DNA from: Sulfuriferula nivalis
Lineage (GTDB): Bacteria > Pseudomonadota > Gammaproteobacteria > Burkholderiales > Sulfuriferulaceae
Direction of reading: 5' to 3'
DNA: 64,000 nucleotides
Assembly: GCF_009937995.1 (NCBI RefSeq)
Contig: NZ_AP021881.1
Span: 2,914,001 to 2,978,000 of the forward strand
Part shown: in pieces, positions 1 through 10,387 of the stretch
How positions within the stretch are numbered: the stretch's first letter is position 1
How the letters are laid out: every line of letters begins with the position of its first letter
Program-made: the position numbers and the translations under genes
Notes under the pieces: model-generated
Told to the model about the DNA's origin: nothing
Database searches by the model: none
The model's input: the letters and a program-made list of their open reading frames with translations, nothing else

Positions 1-448
1 AATTCAGCGGGGTTTCACCCAGCCATGCCCGATGTGACAAGGTATCCAGCATCAGCGTGCCGCAGTTAAGTTGTGGGCTGTTGACCTGCGTACCACGCCG
101 CACCAGAGCACGTAATCGGGCTTCAAATTCACTCAAGGCAAAGGGCTTAATCATATAATCATCCGCACCCAGATCCAGACCACGCACTCTGTCGTTGACT
201 GCATCTCGCGCTGTTAAAATCAGCACCGGACAGGTTTGTCCCCGAGTACGCATATGTTTAAGCACAGTAAAGCCATCGATACCCGGCAAACCAATATCCA
301 GCACCACCAGATCATACGTTTCTGCAGTCAAGGCCAGATCGGCGCGTTCTCCACTGTTAACACGATCGACCGCATAACCCGTTTGATCCAGAGCGCGAAC
401 CAGTCCCGCAGCCAACAAATCATCATCTTCAACTATTAATACTCGCAT
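1..448 (-). CDS. OmpR-family response regulator, C-terminus cut by window edge
   Basis: The visible 149 residues begin MRVLIVEDDD and contain a full receiver domain: acidic pocket Asp8/Asp9, phospho-acceptor Asp51 (LVVLDIGLPG), Thr79 and Lys101 (MIKPF). The start of a winged-helix DNA-binding domain follows and runs off the window. The ATG directly follows the TAA of the RND pump gene with no spacing, so the two are probably cotranscribed and translationally coupled. This is the usual arrangement of metal-efflux operons that carry their own two-component system (CzcR/PmrA/QseB-like). The partner kinase would lie outside the window. The metal sensed cannot be told from the sequence. Confidence 0.9.
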   Translation of the reverse strand, partial: MRVLIVEDDDLLAAGLVRALDQTGYAVDRVNSGERADLALTAETYDLVVLDIGLPGIDGFTVLKHMRTRGQTCPVLILTARDAVNDRVRGLDLGADDYMIKPFALSEFEARLRALVRRGTQVNSPQLNCGTLMLDTLSHRAWLGETPLN

Positions 449-3400
449 TTATTCCTCACTCGGTTTAGGTGACGTTGCATTCCGCTGAAATACCAACGGC
501 AGAAGTAGCAATGTAAACAAAGTGGCAGAAACGATACCACCGACGATAACCACGGCAAAAGGACGCTGTGTTTCCGAGCCTATGCCATGTGAAAGTGCAG
601 CTGGCAGCAGGCCCAGGCCCGCCATCAACGCTGTCATCAAAATAGGGCGTAACCGCTGTACAGCACCTTCCATCACAGCGGTACGCATGTCTGCACCATT
701 ACGCAACAGATCAATAATCTGCTCCATCATGATCACACCATTTTGCACAGAAATACCCGCTACTGCGATAAACCCTACCGCTGCTGATACGGACAAATGC
801 AAGCCTGCCAGACCCAGACCGGCAATACCGCCTATCAAAGTAAACGGCACCATCATCAGCACCATACTGGCCAGACGCATGGATCTGAACGCCCAGAATA
901 ACAGCGCAAATATCATAAACAGACTAATCGGCACAATGACCTTTAGCCGCTTCATGGCGCGTTGCTGGTTCTCGAATTGCCCACCCCAGGTAATGCTATA
1001 TCCGGGCGGCAATACAACTTGCTCCTTCACTTTCTGTTGCGCTTCAGCCACGAAACCGCCCTGGTCGCGCCCCAGTATGTTGGATTTTATCGACACATTG
1101 CGCCCACCGCCCTCGCGACTAATTCGGGAAGCGCCCTGCTTGACGCCAATACGCGCAATATCACCTAACGCGACAGTTCCTGCACCATTAGGTAATGCCA
1201 CTTGCAAATTGGCTACGTCATCAACCGCTTCACGATAATCTTTTTCCATACGTAAGGTGACATCAAATCGACGTTCGCCTTCATAAAAATCATTCACCAC
1301 CAGTCCACCCAGTGCAGTTTGAATCACGCTATTGGCATCAGCCACATTAATGCCCAGACGTCCCATTTTGGCTCTGTCCAACACAATATTCAGCTCGGTC
1401 TGCCCACCTACCTGTATCGCCGCTACGTCAGTCGCACCCGGCACTTTGCTAAGTATCGAAGCGATCTGGTCGGCTTTATCCTGCAGAATTTCCAGGTCAG
1501 GGCCGAACACCTTGACCGAAATCTCACCCTTCACCCCGGACATCGCTTCTTCAACGTTATCCTGTATGACCTGAGAGAAGTTAGTCGGCAAGCCAGGAAT
1601 AGACTTCAGCTTAGCCGTCATGCTTGCGATCAAGTCCTCTTTGGTCGCAAAACGCCAGGTATCGTGTGGGTTCAAGTCCGCCAGTATTTCCATATTGTTC
1701 GGCCCTTTAGGATCAGTCCCGTCATCCGGTCGGCCAACCTGGGTAATAATATTGCCTACTTCAGGGTAGCTGCGCAGTATGGCACGCACCTGCCGCTCGA
1801 CTTCCTTAGTTTTATCCAGTGCAGTTTGCGGTGGCAAGCTGATGGTCAGCCAGATATTACCCTCATCCAGCTTAGGCAAAAACTCGCTACCCAGCATCGG
1901 CGCACCTGCCAACGCCACCACCAGTAACGCGATCGAACCTGCCAGTATCATCTTGTAACGATCAGCAGCCCAGATTAGCAGTCCACGATATCGTTTTTGC
2001 AGCCCATGCATCCAGTTGGAATGTTTCTCTTCCATCCCCGGCTTTTTCAACGTAAATGACAATAGCGTCGGTATCAGCGTCAACGTTAATATCAGCGCGC
2101 CTAACAAGGCAAAACTCAGGGTTAAAGCGACAGGGGTAAAGATTTTCCCTTCCACACGCTGAAACGTGAAAATAGGCAGAAACGCCAGAATAATAATAGC
2201 TTTGGAAAACAGGATGGGGTGACCGAGTTCAATAGCTGTTTGCTTGAGTGCATGAGTACGCCAACTCAGCGTATTGTGTGCAGGATTGGATGCGCCCATC
2301 GCCAGACGCACCATCAGCGCCTCAACCAGCACCACAGCACTATCGATGATAATACCGAAGTCGACTGCACCCAGCGAAATCAGATTCGCTGACACACCCC
2401 GCGCATCCATCAGCGTAAAGGCAAACAGCAAGGCTAATGGAATTATGGATGCAACTATCAGCGCCGCACGCCAGTTACGCAGGAACACGATCAATATGGT
2501 AATGACCAGCACTGCGCCCATGATAAGGTTTTCAGTCACGGTATGCACAGTGTGCTTAATCAGCTCAGTACGGTCGTAAATGGTATGCAGCTTCACGCCT
2601 GGAGGCAATTTGGCACTAATCTCAGCTATCTTGAGTTTTAGTTCTGCAACCACCTTGGCCGCATTTTGCGCCTTGACCATTTGTACTGTGCCTTCAACCA
2701 CGTTATCCTGATTGTTGAAAGCAACCACACCTGAACGTGGACGTGCGCCTATAACCACTTCACCGATATCGCCCACCTGCACCGTTTTACCATCTTTAGC
2801 CAGCACCACCACATGGGCAATGTCATCCAGACTGGTAAACAAGCCTTGACCGCGAACCACCAGTGATTCATCACCACGCCGCATCAATCCACCGCCAACG
2901 TTGGCACTATTGACGCTCAAAGCACTTGCGACCTGATCCAGCGTCACCCCGAACTTTTTCAACAAATATGGATTGGCATTTACCTGATACTCACGAATCA
3001 CACCACCGAAACTCACGACATCCGCGACACCTTTCACCATGCGCAACGCAGGACGAATCTGCCAGTCCTGAATAGCACGAATTTCTGACAGTGGCATATC
3101 GGCAGGTGCTTCAACCACATAGCGGAAAACCTCGCCTACTGCGGTGGATAATGGTGCCAGACTAGGCTGTATATTGGGAGGCAGCGTCACACCCTGCAAT
3201 TTTTCCAATACCTGCTGACGTGCGAAATAATCATCAGTATGGTCAGCAAAGGTTAGCGTGACGATAGATAAGCCTGTCATCGACACTGAACGCAACTGGG
3301 TAATATGCGCAACCCCGCTCATTTCACGTTCTATCGGCAGGGTAATGGAGCGTTCCACTTCCTCAGGCGCCTGACCAATGGCTTGGGTCACCACCTGAAC

Positions 3401-3538
3401 CTGCACGTCCTGCACATCTGGGAAAGCTTCTATCGGTAAATTATCCAGCGCATTAATCCCCAGCAACACCAGTGCAAAGGTGAGGATGAGTATAAAAACG
3501 CGCTGCTGTAAGGCAAAAGTAATGAGTTTATCTAACAT
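449..3538 (-). CDS. czcA: CzcA-type heavy-metal efflux RND permease
   Basis: This 1029-residue inner-membrane proton/metal antiporter has the usual family length. It opens with a transmembrane helix after MLDKLITFALQQR and has two large periplasmic loops and a duplicated RND fold. The TM4 motif DFGIIIDSAVVLVE carries the two Asp and one Glu spacing known for the HME1 subgroup (Co/Zn/Cd/Ni exporters); Cu/Ag exporters such as CusA differ here. It is the third gene of an outer-membrane factor - membrane fusion protein - RND operon and is followed at once by a response regulator. Specificity for Zn/Co/Cd/Ni is inferred from that motif; the exact metal is unknown. Confidence 0.93.
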   Translation of the reverse strand: MLDKLITFALQQRVFILILTFALVLLGINALDNLPIEAFPDVQDVQVQVVTQAIGQAPEEVERSITLPIEREMSGVAHITQLRSVSMTGLSIVTLTFADHTDDYFARQQVLEKLQGVTLPPNIQPSLAPLSTAVGEVFRYVVEAPADMPLSEIRAIQDWQIRPALRMVKGVADVVSFGGVIREYQVNANPYLLKKFGVTLDQVASALSVNSANVGGGLMRRGDESLVVRGQGLFTSLDDIAHVVVLAKDGKTVQVGDIGEVVIGARPRSGVVAFNNQDNVVEGTVQMVKAQNAAKVVAELKLKIAEISAKLPPGVKLHTIYDRTELIKHTVHTVTENLIMGAVLVITILIVFLRNWRAALIVASIIPLALLFAFTLMDARGVSANLISLGAVDFGIIIDSAVVLVEALMVRLAMGASNPAHNTLSWRTHALKQTAIELGHPILFSKAIIILAFLPIFTFQRVEGKIFTPVALTLSFALLGALILTLTLIPTLLSFTLKKPGMEEKHSNWMHGLQKRYRGLLIWAADRYKMILAGSIALLVVALAGAPMLGSEFLPKLDEGNIWLTISLPPQTALDKTKEVERQVRAILRSYPEVGNIITQVGRPDDGTDPKGPNNMEILADLNPHDTWRFATKEDLIASMTAKLKSIPGLPTNFSQVIQDNVEEAMSGVKGEISVKVFGPDLEILQDKADQIASILSKVPGATDVAAIQVGGQTELNIVLDRAKMGRLGINVADANSVIQTALGGLVVNDFYEGERRFDVTLRMEKDYREAVDDVANLQVALPNGAGTVALGDIARIGVKQGASRISREGGGRNVSIKSNILGRDQGGFVAEAQQKVKEQVVLPPGYSITWGGQFENQQRAMKRLKVIVPISLFMIFALLFWAFRSMRLASMVLMMVPFTLIGGIAGLGLAGLHLSVSAAVGFIAVAGISVQNGVIMMEQIIDLLRNGADMRTAVMEGAVQRLRPILMTALMAGLGLLPAALSHGIGSETQRPFAVVIVGGIVSATLFTLLLLPLVFQRNATSPKPSEE

Positions 3539-3548
3539 TATCGCCTCG

Positions 3549-4697
3549 TTATTTAGCCGTATCGAGTTCGGAATTAAGCAACAATGCGCCTGAAGTGACG
3601 ACTTTATCTTGAGCAGTCAGACCCTCAGCGGCATAGCTGTAATCACGATATTGCACTACCAGTGGTATGCGACGTTTTTTCAACACTCCCGGTGCGATTT
3701 CTACAAACACATAGCTGTATAAGCCATTGCTGACTATTGCCCCATTCGGAATGCGGAATGCGTTTTCGTCAGCTTCGGCCAGCAAAGTCACTTTGGCGTA
3801 CATCTCGGGTTTAAGCAGATTTTTGCTGTTATCCACCGAACAACGTACGGTGATACGACGAGTGACGGGATCCAGCGCAGGCGCGATTTTCTCGATACGT
3901 CCGGCGAAATGCTGATCAGGGTAAGCATCCACGCTAATGCTGACAGGGTGCCCCACTTCGGCTTTAGCCAGCAAAGATTCAGGCAAATCTATCGTCACCC
4001 ATACCTTGGCTGGGTTGGTAATGATAAACAAAGGGTCAGGCAAATCTGGACGGACTTCTTCGCCTGGATTAAGTTGACGTTGCGCCACTACGCCACTGAT
4101 AGGACTACGCAAAGCATAACCTTCAGCGGCATTGTTTATTCCCTGTGGCGCCAGATTTTTCAGGCGTAATATTGCGCGACGTGACTCAGCAGTAGCGGCA
4201 GCATAGTCAGATTGCGCAGACTCCAAATCCTTGCGTGCAATTGCTTCGCCTTGATACAAGGTTTTGGCGCGACTCAAGTTCAATTGTTTAAGTCGCGCAT
4301 CCGCATTAGCTTTTTCCACATCAGCAATAGCATTCCCCAAATCGGGGGAGTCCATGACAAATAAAGTTTGACCCGCTTTTACCTCATCACCCAACTGCGC
4401 TTTAATATTTAATACCCGCCCACTGATAGGCGAGTTAATCCGTGTAGTGACATCCTCGTCATAGGTCACTTTTGCATTCAATGGATCCGCAAGCGGCACA
4501 GGTAATTGTGGCAAAGTTTCACTATGAATAGCAGCCAATTGCGGCGCACCCGCCGGGTAGCGCAATTCATCAGCAGGCGTGGTTGACACAGTTACTGGCT
4601 TGGCAACAGGCTTGGCAGCACCGCCACCAAATTCGTAGTAGGCGCCCACTAACCCAACAGCGATTAAAGCAATAATAAGTGCAGTCTTTTTCATCAT
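3549..4697 (-). CDS. czcB: RND efflux membrane fusion protein (CzcB/HlyD family)
   Basis: This 382-residue periplasmic adaptor has an N-terminal hydrophobic anchor (residues about 5-23), a lipoyl/barrel-sandwich half with SGRVLNIKAQLGDEVKAG, a coiled-coil hairpin of about 80 residues, the second lipoyl half (SGVVAQRQLNPGEEV), and beta-barrel and membrane-proximal domains. It links the RND pump to the outer-membrane factor. It sits 6 bp after the upstream gene and 10 bp before the pump gene. No His-rich metal-binding N-terminal extension is seen, unlike classical CzcB. Confidence 0.9.
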   Translation of the reverse strand: MMKKTALIIALIAVGLVGAYYEFGGGAAKPVAKPVTVSTTPADELRYPAGAPQLAAIHSETLPQLPVPLADPLNAKVTYDEDVTTRINSPISGRVLNIKAQLGDEVKAGQTLFVMDSPDLGNAIADVEKANADARLKQLNLSRAKTLYQGEAIARKDLESAQSDYAAATAESRRAILRLKNLAPQGINNAAEGYALRSPISGVVAQRQLNPGEEVRPDLPDPLFIITNPAKVWVTIDLPESLLAKAEVGHPVSISVDAYPDQHFAGRIEKIAPALDPVTRRITVRCSVDNSKNLLKPEMYAKVTLLAEADENAFRIPNGAIVSNGLYSYVFVEIAPGVLKKRRIPLVVQYRDYSYAAEGLTAQDKVVTSGALLLNSELDTAK

Positions 4698-4703
4698 CCG
4701 TTC

Positions 4704-5990
4704 CTAATTCTGTGTAGTCAATGTTTGCCAGCTATGTTGAGCGCGGGCGTAATCCGATTGTGCGCCGAGGGCTTCAAGCTGGATGGCGCGCCAGGTGCGA
4801 CGAGCATCGAGCAAATCAACTGCCGAGATTGCGCCGTTGGCAAAACCAAATTCCGCCGCGTCCATGGCACGACGCGCTGATGGCAACAAATCTGTCTGAT
4901 AACGCAGCAAGCGTGCCTGGCTGCTGGATAATAGTGCTTGTGCGCGCTGTAACTCACCTGTTGCCAGCGCCTGCGTCTTGGCCAGATTATCTTCCGCGGC
5001 ACTCAGCGCAACTTCAGCATTGCGGATATCGCCTTCATAATTATTGCCTAGCAGCAACGGGAAACTGATACCCAAACCCATAGTGTTATCGGTTTGCCCT
5101 GGGTAATGCTCGGCTTGTAAACCCACAGAAATATCGCGGGTACGCTGTGAGCGCGCCAGCTCCTTATACTGGCGTGCAGCTTCCACGCGTGCCTGCGCAG
5201 CCTGTACATCGGCGCGACGATTAATAATAGCGGTGAGGTCAACAGGTGTAAGTGTAGATGCAGGTTGCGGCCAGTCTGATACCACGCTGATAGCGCTGGC
5301 ACTGCCATCCAGACCCAGCATATAAGCCAGGGCTATGCGTGCGTTACTGGCATCCGCCACAGCTTGTTCCGCATCGTTCTGCGCGCGTAATGTATCCACA
5401 CGGATATTAGCAACCTCTGAAGCCGCAATATCGCCAGCCGCCAAACGTAGTTCAGCTTTCTTTTGCCCCTGCAGCGCCAAATTTGCCGCATCCGCAGTCA
5501 GCTTTATTTTTCCCTGCGCGTAGGCCACATCGTAAAATGCGTTATACAAAGCAATAAGCTGCTGGCGTTGAGCATCAGCCAGATCGGCAGTGCTAGCGGT
5601 CGTAAGTGCCTGTGCAGTTTTAATACGCAAATCTCGCTTGTCGCCACGTTCTATGACCTGATCTACACGCAAAATGGTATCGATTTGCTTATCTGACCAG
5701 CTCCCAGCACCAAAATTATGCGGATTAATGCTGGTGGTATTTAATGAAATTTGCGGATTAGGTCGCGCAGCCGCACTCAGCTCGGTAGCTTGTGCGGCTT
5801 CTACATTGCGTTGCGCTGCCAGCAAATCACGGCTATGTACCAGCATCAGCGCTTGCGCTTGCGCCAATGTGAGTGCAGCAGGGCTTACTGCCACGGCCGC
5901 TGGCGCAGCATAAGCACCTATCGGCGTAGCGAACAATAAAAAGAGGGATAAGGCAAAACGTGTTTTCAAAACCACTCCCAATATGGGCAA
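4704..5990 (-). CDS. czcC: Outer-membrane factor of RND efflux system (CzcC/TolC family)
   Basis: This 428-residue protein has a signal peptide (hydrophobic core ALSLFLLFATPIGAYAAP) and two repeats of the outer-membrane efflux (OEP) fold rich in Ala/Gln/Glu helices. It forms the outer-membrane and periplasmic tunnel of the metal exporter and is the first gene of the four-gene minus-strand operon. The first ATG is used; a start at the GTG six codons later would leave a tighter signal peptide and is possible. The upstream 80 bp before argH are AT-rich and contain CCCAATATGGG, a possible but untested operator. Confidence 0.88.
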   Translation of the reverse strand: MPILGVVLKTRFALSLFLLFATPIGAYAAPAAVAVSPAALTLAQAQALMLVHSRDLLAAQRNVEAAQATELSAAARPNPQISLNTTSINPHNFGAGSWSDKQIDTILRVDQVIERGDKRDLRIKTAQALTTASTADLADAQRQQLIALYNAFYDVAYAQGKIKLTADAANLALQGQKKAELRLAAGDIAASEVANIRVDTLRAQNDAEQAVADASNARIALAYMLGLDGSASAISVVSDWPQPASTLTPVDLTAIINRRADVQAAQARVEAARQYKELARSQRTRDISVGLQAEHYPGQTDNTMGLGISFPLLLGNNYEGDIRNAEVALSAAEDNLAKTQALATGELQRAQALLSSSQARLLRYQTDLLPSARRAMDAAEFGFANGAISAVDLLDARRTWRAIQLEALGAQSDYARAQHSWQTLTTQN

Positions 5991-6073
5991 AAAAACACAT
6001 CATGCCAGATTTATCTGACAGAAAACTTACTTCAATATGACAATTTGCTTACTGTTGTATTTTAGCTAATCAC

Positions 6074-7459
6074 TCACAGCTGGGCACGACCTCGCGCAAC
6101 TGCAGCACGCACTTGCGCAGGCGCAGTGCCGCCGATGTGATTACGGCTATTCATTGAACCCTCCAATGACAGCACCTCGTAGATATCATCAGCTATCAGG
6201 CTGGAGAATTGCTGCAAACTGACCAGTGGCAAATCCGCCAAATCACAGCCTTGTGTTTCAGCATGACGCACGGCTAGCGCAACGGCTTCATGGGCATCAC
6301 GGAACGGCAGGCCTTTTTTGACCAGATAATCCGCCAGATCGGTGGCCGTGGCATAGCCTTGCAACGCTGCATTGCGCATCGCTTCAGGCTTGACGCGTAT
6401 GCCTGGCAGCATTTCCGCAACGATGGCAAGCGTATCGATCAGGGTATCAACGGTGTCGAACAATGGCTCCTTGTCTTCCTGATTATCCTTGTTGTACGCT
6501 AGCGGTTGACCTTTCATCAAAGTCAGCAACCCAACCAGATGACCATTGATGCGACCTGTTTTGCCACGAATGAGCTCAGGTACATCCGGATTTTTCTTTT
6601 GCGGCATGATGGACGAACCGGTACAGAAACGATCAGCCAGATCAATGAAACCAAAACGCGGATTCATCCACAAGATCAGCTCTTCCGACATGCGCGAAAA
6701 ATGCGTCATGATCAGACTGGCGCAGGCGGTGAATTCTATGGCGAAATCACGGTCGGACACGGCATCCAGCGAGTTTTCACATACACCGTCAAAACCCAGT
6801 TCACGCGCTACCATTTCACGGTCTATTGGGTAACTCGTACCTGCCAATGCAGCCGCACCCAGCGGCAGGCGATTAACCCGACGACGACAATCCGTCAGAC
6901 GTTCGGCATCACGCTTGAGCATTTCAAAATACGCCAGCAAGTGGTGCCCGAACGAAACTGGCTGCGCGACTTGTAAATGGGTGAAACCTGGCATCACCGT
7001 ATCGGCATGCGTTTCAGCCAGATCTAATAACGCAGTCTGAGCTGCCCGAATAAGCTGCAAAATGCCATCTATGTTATGACGCAAATACAAACGGATATCC
7101 GTTGCCACCTGATCATTACGTGAGCGGCCGGTATGCAAGCGCTTACCTGCATCGCCCACTTTGGTAGTAAGCGCTTTTTCAATATTGAGATGCACATCTT
7201 CCAGATCCAGCAGCCACTCAAACTGACCTGCATGGATGTCAGCCAGTATTTCACTCATGCCGCGCTGTATATCAGCCAAATCCTGCTGGCTGATAATAGC
7301 CTGATGTGCGAGCATGTTGGCGTGGGCAAGCGATCCTTGTATATCAAATTCAGCTAAACGATAATCAAAGCTGATGGATGCGGTATAGCGCTTAACACGC
7401 TCTGAAACAGGCTCAGTAAAGCGACCAGACCAGAGTTGCGGCGTAACAGAATTAGACAT
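6074..7459 (-). CDS. argH: Argininosuccinate lyase
   Basis: This 461-residue enzyme cleaves argininosuccinate to arginine and fumarate, the last step of arginine synthesis, in the cytosol. It has the fumarase/aspartase superfamily signature [11 protein letters not shown] with the catalytic Ser in the mobile loop, and the N-terminal motif LWSGRF typical of ArgH. Its length matches the family. It is divergent from the AlgZ-like kinase gene with only 48 bp between start codons. The argH-algZ-algR neighbourhood is conserved in pseudomonads and many betaproteobacteria. Confidence 0.97.
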   Translation of the reverse strand: MSNSVTPQLWSGRFTEPVSERVKRYTASISFDYRLAEFDIQGSLAHANMLAHQAIISQQDLADIQRGMSEILADIHAGQFEWLLDLEDVHLNIEKALTTKVGDAGKRLHTGRSRNDQVATDIRLYLRHNIDGILQLIRAAQTALLDLAETHADTVMPGFTHLQVAQPVSFGHHLLAYFEMLKRDAERLTDCRRRVNRLPLGAAALAGTSYPIDREMVARELGFDGVCENSLDAVSDRDFAIEFTACASLIMTHFSRMSEELILWMNPRFGFIDLADRFCTGSSIMPQKKNPDVPELIRGKTGRINGHLVGLLTLMKGQPLAYNKDNQEDKEPLFDTVDTLIDTLAIVAEMLPGIRVKPEAMRNAALQGYATATDLADYLVKKGLPFRDAHEAVALAVRHAETQGCDLADLPLVSLQQFSSLIADDIYEVLSLEGSMNSRNHIGGTAPAQVRAAVARGRAQL

Positions 7460-7507
7460 GACAATAACCTGATAATATAACGTTGAGATGAAGAGAATAA
7501 GCGCACG

Positions 7508-8518
7508 ATGACTATGCCTAGCACCACTGACTATCCTGACCGGTTACCCGATTTCTGCAATCTGGGCATCATGATGCGTATTTTACTCGGAGTCGAGGCT
7601 TTAGTGTGGATAACTGCGTGGTTACAAACCCCACACCTATCCGAAATGATACGTTTATTTGTTGGCTATTCGTTGGTAGTGCAACCCGCATTGCTGTTTA
7701 CTTTAGCCATATTATGCCTGACCGGTAAACCGTTGCGACGCCAGCCTTATCCTCAAGGTGTGGCCATCAGTGTATTCATCGCATTATTCACAACCGCCCT
7801 GATTATGAACGGCTTGAGCAATTTACTGCTGGATAGCCACATCGCTATGACCTGGCGGGACGCATGCAATGTCATCGGTATCAGCGCGATCATATTGAAG
7901 TATTTCAATCTGCGTGGACGCGCACTTTCACCCGCACTCACCGAAGCCAGATTGCAAGCCTTGCAGGCACGCATACGCCCTCATTTTTTATTCAACAGCC
8001 TGAACGCCGTACTCAGCCTGATGCGCAGCGAACCCCGTCGCGCCGAACGTGCACTGGAAGATCTGGCAGATTTATTTCGTGTAGTCATGGCCGACAACCG
8101 CCAGCTCAGCACTTTGAAACGCGAAGTCGAAATCAGCCGTCAATATCTAGAATTAGAGGGCTTGCGCTTAGGTGACCGACTGCGGGTGGTATGGCATATC
8201 GACAAAGCGCCAAGCAATGCACTGCTGCCACCGCTAGTACTGCAACCGCTGCTGGAAAATGCGGTATATCACGGCATCGAACCAGCATTAGAGCCAGGCG
8301 AAATCAGCGTCAATATCTATCGCAATGCCAATCAAATGCATATCATCATCCGCAACCCATACAAAAAAACAGGCGACCATCATTCAGGTAACAAGATGGC
8401 ATTGGGCAATATTAAAAGCCGGCTCATGCTGCATTACGACGTAGAAGCCAGCTTGCAAACTCAGGTACAGCAAGACTACTATCAAATCCACATTACCTTG
8501 CCTTATCAAATCTCATGA
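7508..8518 (+). CDS. algZ: AlgZ/LytS-type sensor histidine kinase
   Basis: This 336-residue protein has four predicted N-terminal membrane helices (about residues 20-140), then the atypical kinase core: the phospho-acceptor motif [10 protein letters not shown], followed by a reduced HATPase domain ([15 protein letters not shown] as N-box). This is the unorthodox His_kinase family found with LytTR regulators. Its stop overlaps the regulator start (ATGA), so the two are translationally coupled. In Pseudomonas the homologous pair controls alginate and twitching; the targets here are unknown. Confidence 0.9.
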   Translation: MTMPSTTDYPDRLPDFCNLGIMMRILLGVEALVWITAWLQTPHLSEMIRLFVGYSLVVQPALLFTLAILCLTGKPLRRQPYPQGVAISVFIALFTTALIMNGLSNLLLDSHIAMTWRDACNVIGISAIILKYFNLRGRALSPALTEARLQALQARIRPHFLFNSLNAVLSLMRSEPRRAERALEDLADLFRVVMADNRQLSTLKREVEISRQYLELEGLRLGDRLRVVWHIDKAPSNALLPPLVLQPLLENAVYHGIEPALEPGEISVNIYRNANQMHIIIRNPYKKTGDHHSGNKMALGNIKSRLMLHYDVEASLQTQVQQDYYQIHITLPYQIS

Positions 8519-9261
8519 CTCAGCCATTACGCATTCTCATCGTTGACGACGAAGCTCCAGCGCGTAACCGCCTGCGCGACGTGCTAACTGACTGCGCAGT
8601 CCAATTGCCCCTGACTATCGTCGGCGAAGCGGAAAATGGCGTACAAGCATTGCAACTGCTGGCACAAACACAAGTTGACGTAGTCTTGCTGGACATCCAC
8701 ATGCCCGGTATGGATGGCATGGCACTCGCACAACATCTGGCGCAACGCGAACACCCTGTCGCTGTGATCTTCACCACGGCCTATGATGCGCATGCATTGC
8801 AAGCCTTTGAACTCAACGCACGTGACTACCTGCTTAAACCTGTACGTGCAGAACGACTATTGGCCGCGCTACGCAAAGTGATCGCCACCACACCCACAAA
8901 AACGCCACCAAAACGGCAGTACCTCAGCGCCACCGAACGCGGCCGCGTCTTGCTCGTCCCCATCGACGAAGTTATCTGCTTACGCGCCGAGCAAAAATAC
9001 GTCGCCGCGCGTACCGCCAAACATACTTATCTCATCGAAGACAGCCTCACCAGCCTGGAACAATCCTTCCCTGATTATTTTGTACGCATACACCGCAACA
9101 CACTTATTGCAAAATCAGCCATTGCCGGGTTTGTCCTCAAAGATCAGGGTGACGGTGAACACAGCGGCTGGTTCGTTTTATTAAAAGACAGCGACGAAGC
9201 GCTGCCCGTCAGCCGCCGCCAGTACTCGGTGGTAAAACAATTTAAACAAGGCGAAGCATAA
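8515..9261 (+). CDS. algR: AlgR-like LytTR response regulator
   Basis: This 248-residue protein has a CheY-like receiver (Asp-Asp pocket in ILIVDDE, phospho-acceptor in VVLLDIHMPGMDG, KP motif DYLLKPV), a linker, and a LytTR DNA-binding domain containing YVAARTAKHTYLIEDSL and FVRIHRNTLI. It is translationally coupled to the kinase upstream. In many relatives the next gene is hemC; here about 9 kb of other genes intervene. Confidence 0.93.
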   Translation: MTQPLRILIVDDEAPARNRLRDVLTDCAVQLPLTIVGEAENGVQALQLLAQTQVDVVLLDIHMPGMDGMALAQHLAQREHPVAVIFTTAYDAHALQAFELNARDYLLKPVRAERLLAALRKVIATTPTKTPPKRQYLSATERGRVLLVPIDEVICLRAEQKYVAARTAKHTYLIEDSLTSLEQSFPDYFVRIHRNTLIAKSAIAGFVLKDQGDGEHSGWFVLLKDSDEALPVSRRQYSVVKQFKQGEA

Positions 9262-9394
9262 CGATCAAAGTGCTCGCACAGTTTTTCCAGTAAGCAAAAA
9301 ACAGTGACTTGAAATATACTATGCCGCCTTCATACGAAGGCAAACATAAACAGCAGGCGAAGACCTAACTATTTTTATAACAACGGAGCAACAC

Positions 9395-9850
9395 ATGATC
9401 AACATTACCAAAAAAGCCTTTCCCATATTAGCCAGCCTGTTATTAACCGCAGGCGCAGCTCACGCTGACTACGTTAAACCCGATATCACCCATGCGCCTT
9501 ATGGACATCAGCAAGTGGTTTATCAAATCAATGGTGGCGATGCAAAATTGCAGTTCCACGCACTCAAAAATGTGTTGAATCATGTCACCACAGTAGAAGA
9601 CATTGATGCTGTCATCGTGGTGCATGGTGAAGGCATATCGTTGTTAACGACAAAAGACCCTGAAATCACAGGTATGCTGGATAAGCTGCGCGAGAAGCAC
9701 GTCAAAATTGACGTATGCAATAACACGCTTAAAGGTAAGAATCTGGACTGGCATGAGCTATATCATGTTGAAGAATCCGATATCGTGCCATCAGGCGTAG
9801 CTGAAGTTGGCTACCTGCAATCGCAACATTATGCCTACGTCAAACCTTGA
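9395..9850 (+). CDS. Periplasmic DsrE-family protein
   Basis: This 151-residue protein has a clear signal peptide (cleavage after about Ala24 in GAAHA-DY) and a DsrE/DsrF-like fold: VVYQINGGD, alternating strands and helices, and one conserved-position Cys in KIDVCNNTL. DsrE-fold proteins act in sulfur transfer or bind small ligands. The exported single-Cys subtype is common in sulfur-oxidising betaproteobacteria, but its role is not established. A good ribosome site (CGGAG) precedes the ATG. It is convergent with the cyanase gene across a strong hairpin. Confidence 0.8.
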   Translation: MINITKKAFPILASLLLTAGAAHADYVKPDITHAPYGHQQVVYQINGGDAKLQFHALKNVLNHVTTVEDIDAVIVVHGEGISLLTTKDPEITGMLDKLREKHVKIDVCNNTLKGKNLDWHELYHVEESDIVPSGVAEVGYLQSQHYAYVKP

Positions 9851-9874
9851 AATAACGAATCTCGACCAAGCTGA

Positions 9875-9910
9875 ACTTTTGCGCAACACCTGTCGTTGTT
9901 GCGCAAAAGT
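9875..9910. terminator. Bidirectional terminator-like hairpin
   Basis: A perfect 14-bp inverted repeat (ACTTTTGCGCAACA at 9875-9888 and its complement at 9897-9910) encloses an 8-nt loop. It lies between the convergent DsrE-like and cyanase genes. The stem carries a run of T/A at its outer end rather than a separate U tract. Confidence 0.7.
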
Positions 9911-9919
9911 AAAAGCACA

Positions 9920-10363
9920 TCAATACGTTTTGTAGGGTAAGAATTTACCATTCAACACTATCTTTACCCGGTCACCTTTAGGATCGGCTACACGAGAAAT
10001 GTCCATGCTGAAATCAATTGCGCTCATGATGCCGTCGCCAAATTCCTCATGGATCAGCGCCTTGATAGAAGTACCATACACATTGATCAGCTCGTAAAAA
10101 CGGTATATCAATGGATCAGTTGGTACAGCCGATGGCAAGGAACCTTTGTAAGGCACGACTTGCAACGCTGCAATCGCTTCGGCTGGCAAATCCAGCATTT
10201 TGCCTATAATCGTCGCCTGCTCCACATCCAGCGTCATTTGCCCAAGCAAGGCGGCCGTTGTCCACTCTTTACTTAAACCAATTGCTTTGCCGAGGTCATC
10301 CCATTTCAGCCCTTTGGCAATTTTGGCAACCAGTATCAAATCAGTTACATCGGTACGTTTCAT
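9920..10363 (-). CDS. cynS: Cyanase (cyanate hydratase)
   Basis: This 147-residue enzyme converts cyanate plus bicarbonate to ammonia and CO2. An N-terminal helix-turn-helix-like domain (about residues 10-80) is followed by the catalytic C-terminal domain. The catalytic Arg88, Glu91 and Ser114 fall in YRFYELINVYG and GIMSAIDFSM with the same spacing as Arg96/Glu99/Ser122 of the E. coli enzyme. It is the last gene of the minus-strand ABC-transporter operon, 24 bp after the ATPase gene. Its role would be detoxification of cyanate or nitrogen acquisition from it. Confidence 0.96.
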   Translation of the reverse strand: MKRTDVTDLILVAKIAKGLKWDDLGKAIGLSKEWTTAALLGQMTLDVEQATIIGKMLDLPAEAIAALQVVPYKGSLPSAVPTDPLIYRFYELINVYGTSIKALIHEEFGDGIMSAIDFSMDISRVADPKGDRVKIVLNGKFLPYKTY

Positions 10364-10387
10364 GGTAGTTCCTTTCAGTTGATAGCA

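Noticed and set aside
522-1238. Long plus-strand frame inside the RND pump gene
   Set aside because: It is antisense to an intact conserved gene, has no ribosome site and no recognisable domain.
6506-6976. 156-codon plus-strand frame inside argH
   Set aside because: Shadow of the argH coding strand with no family features.
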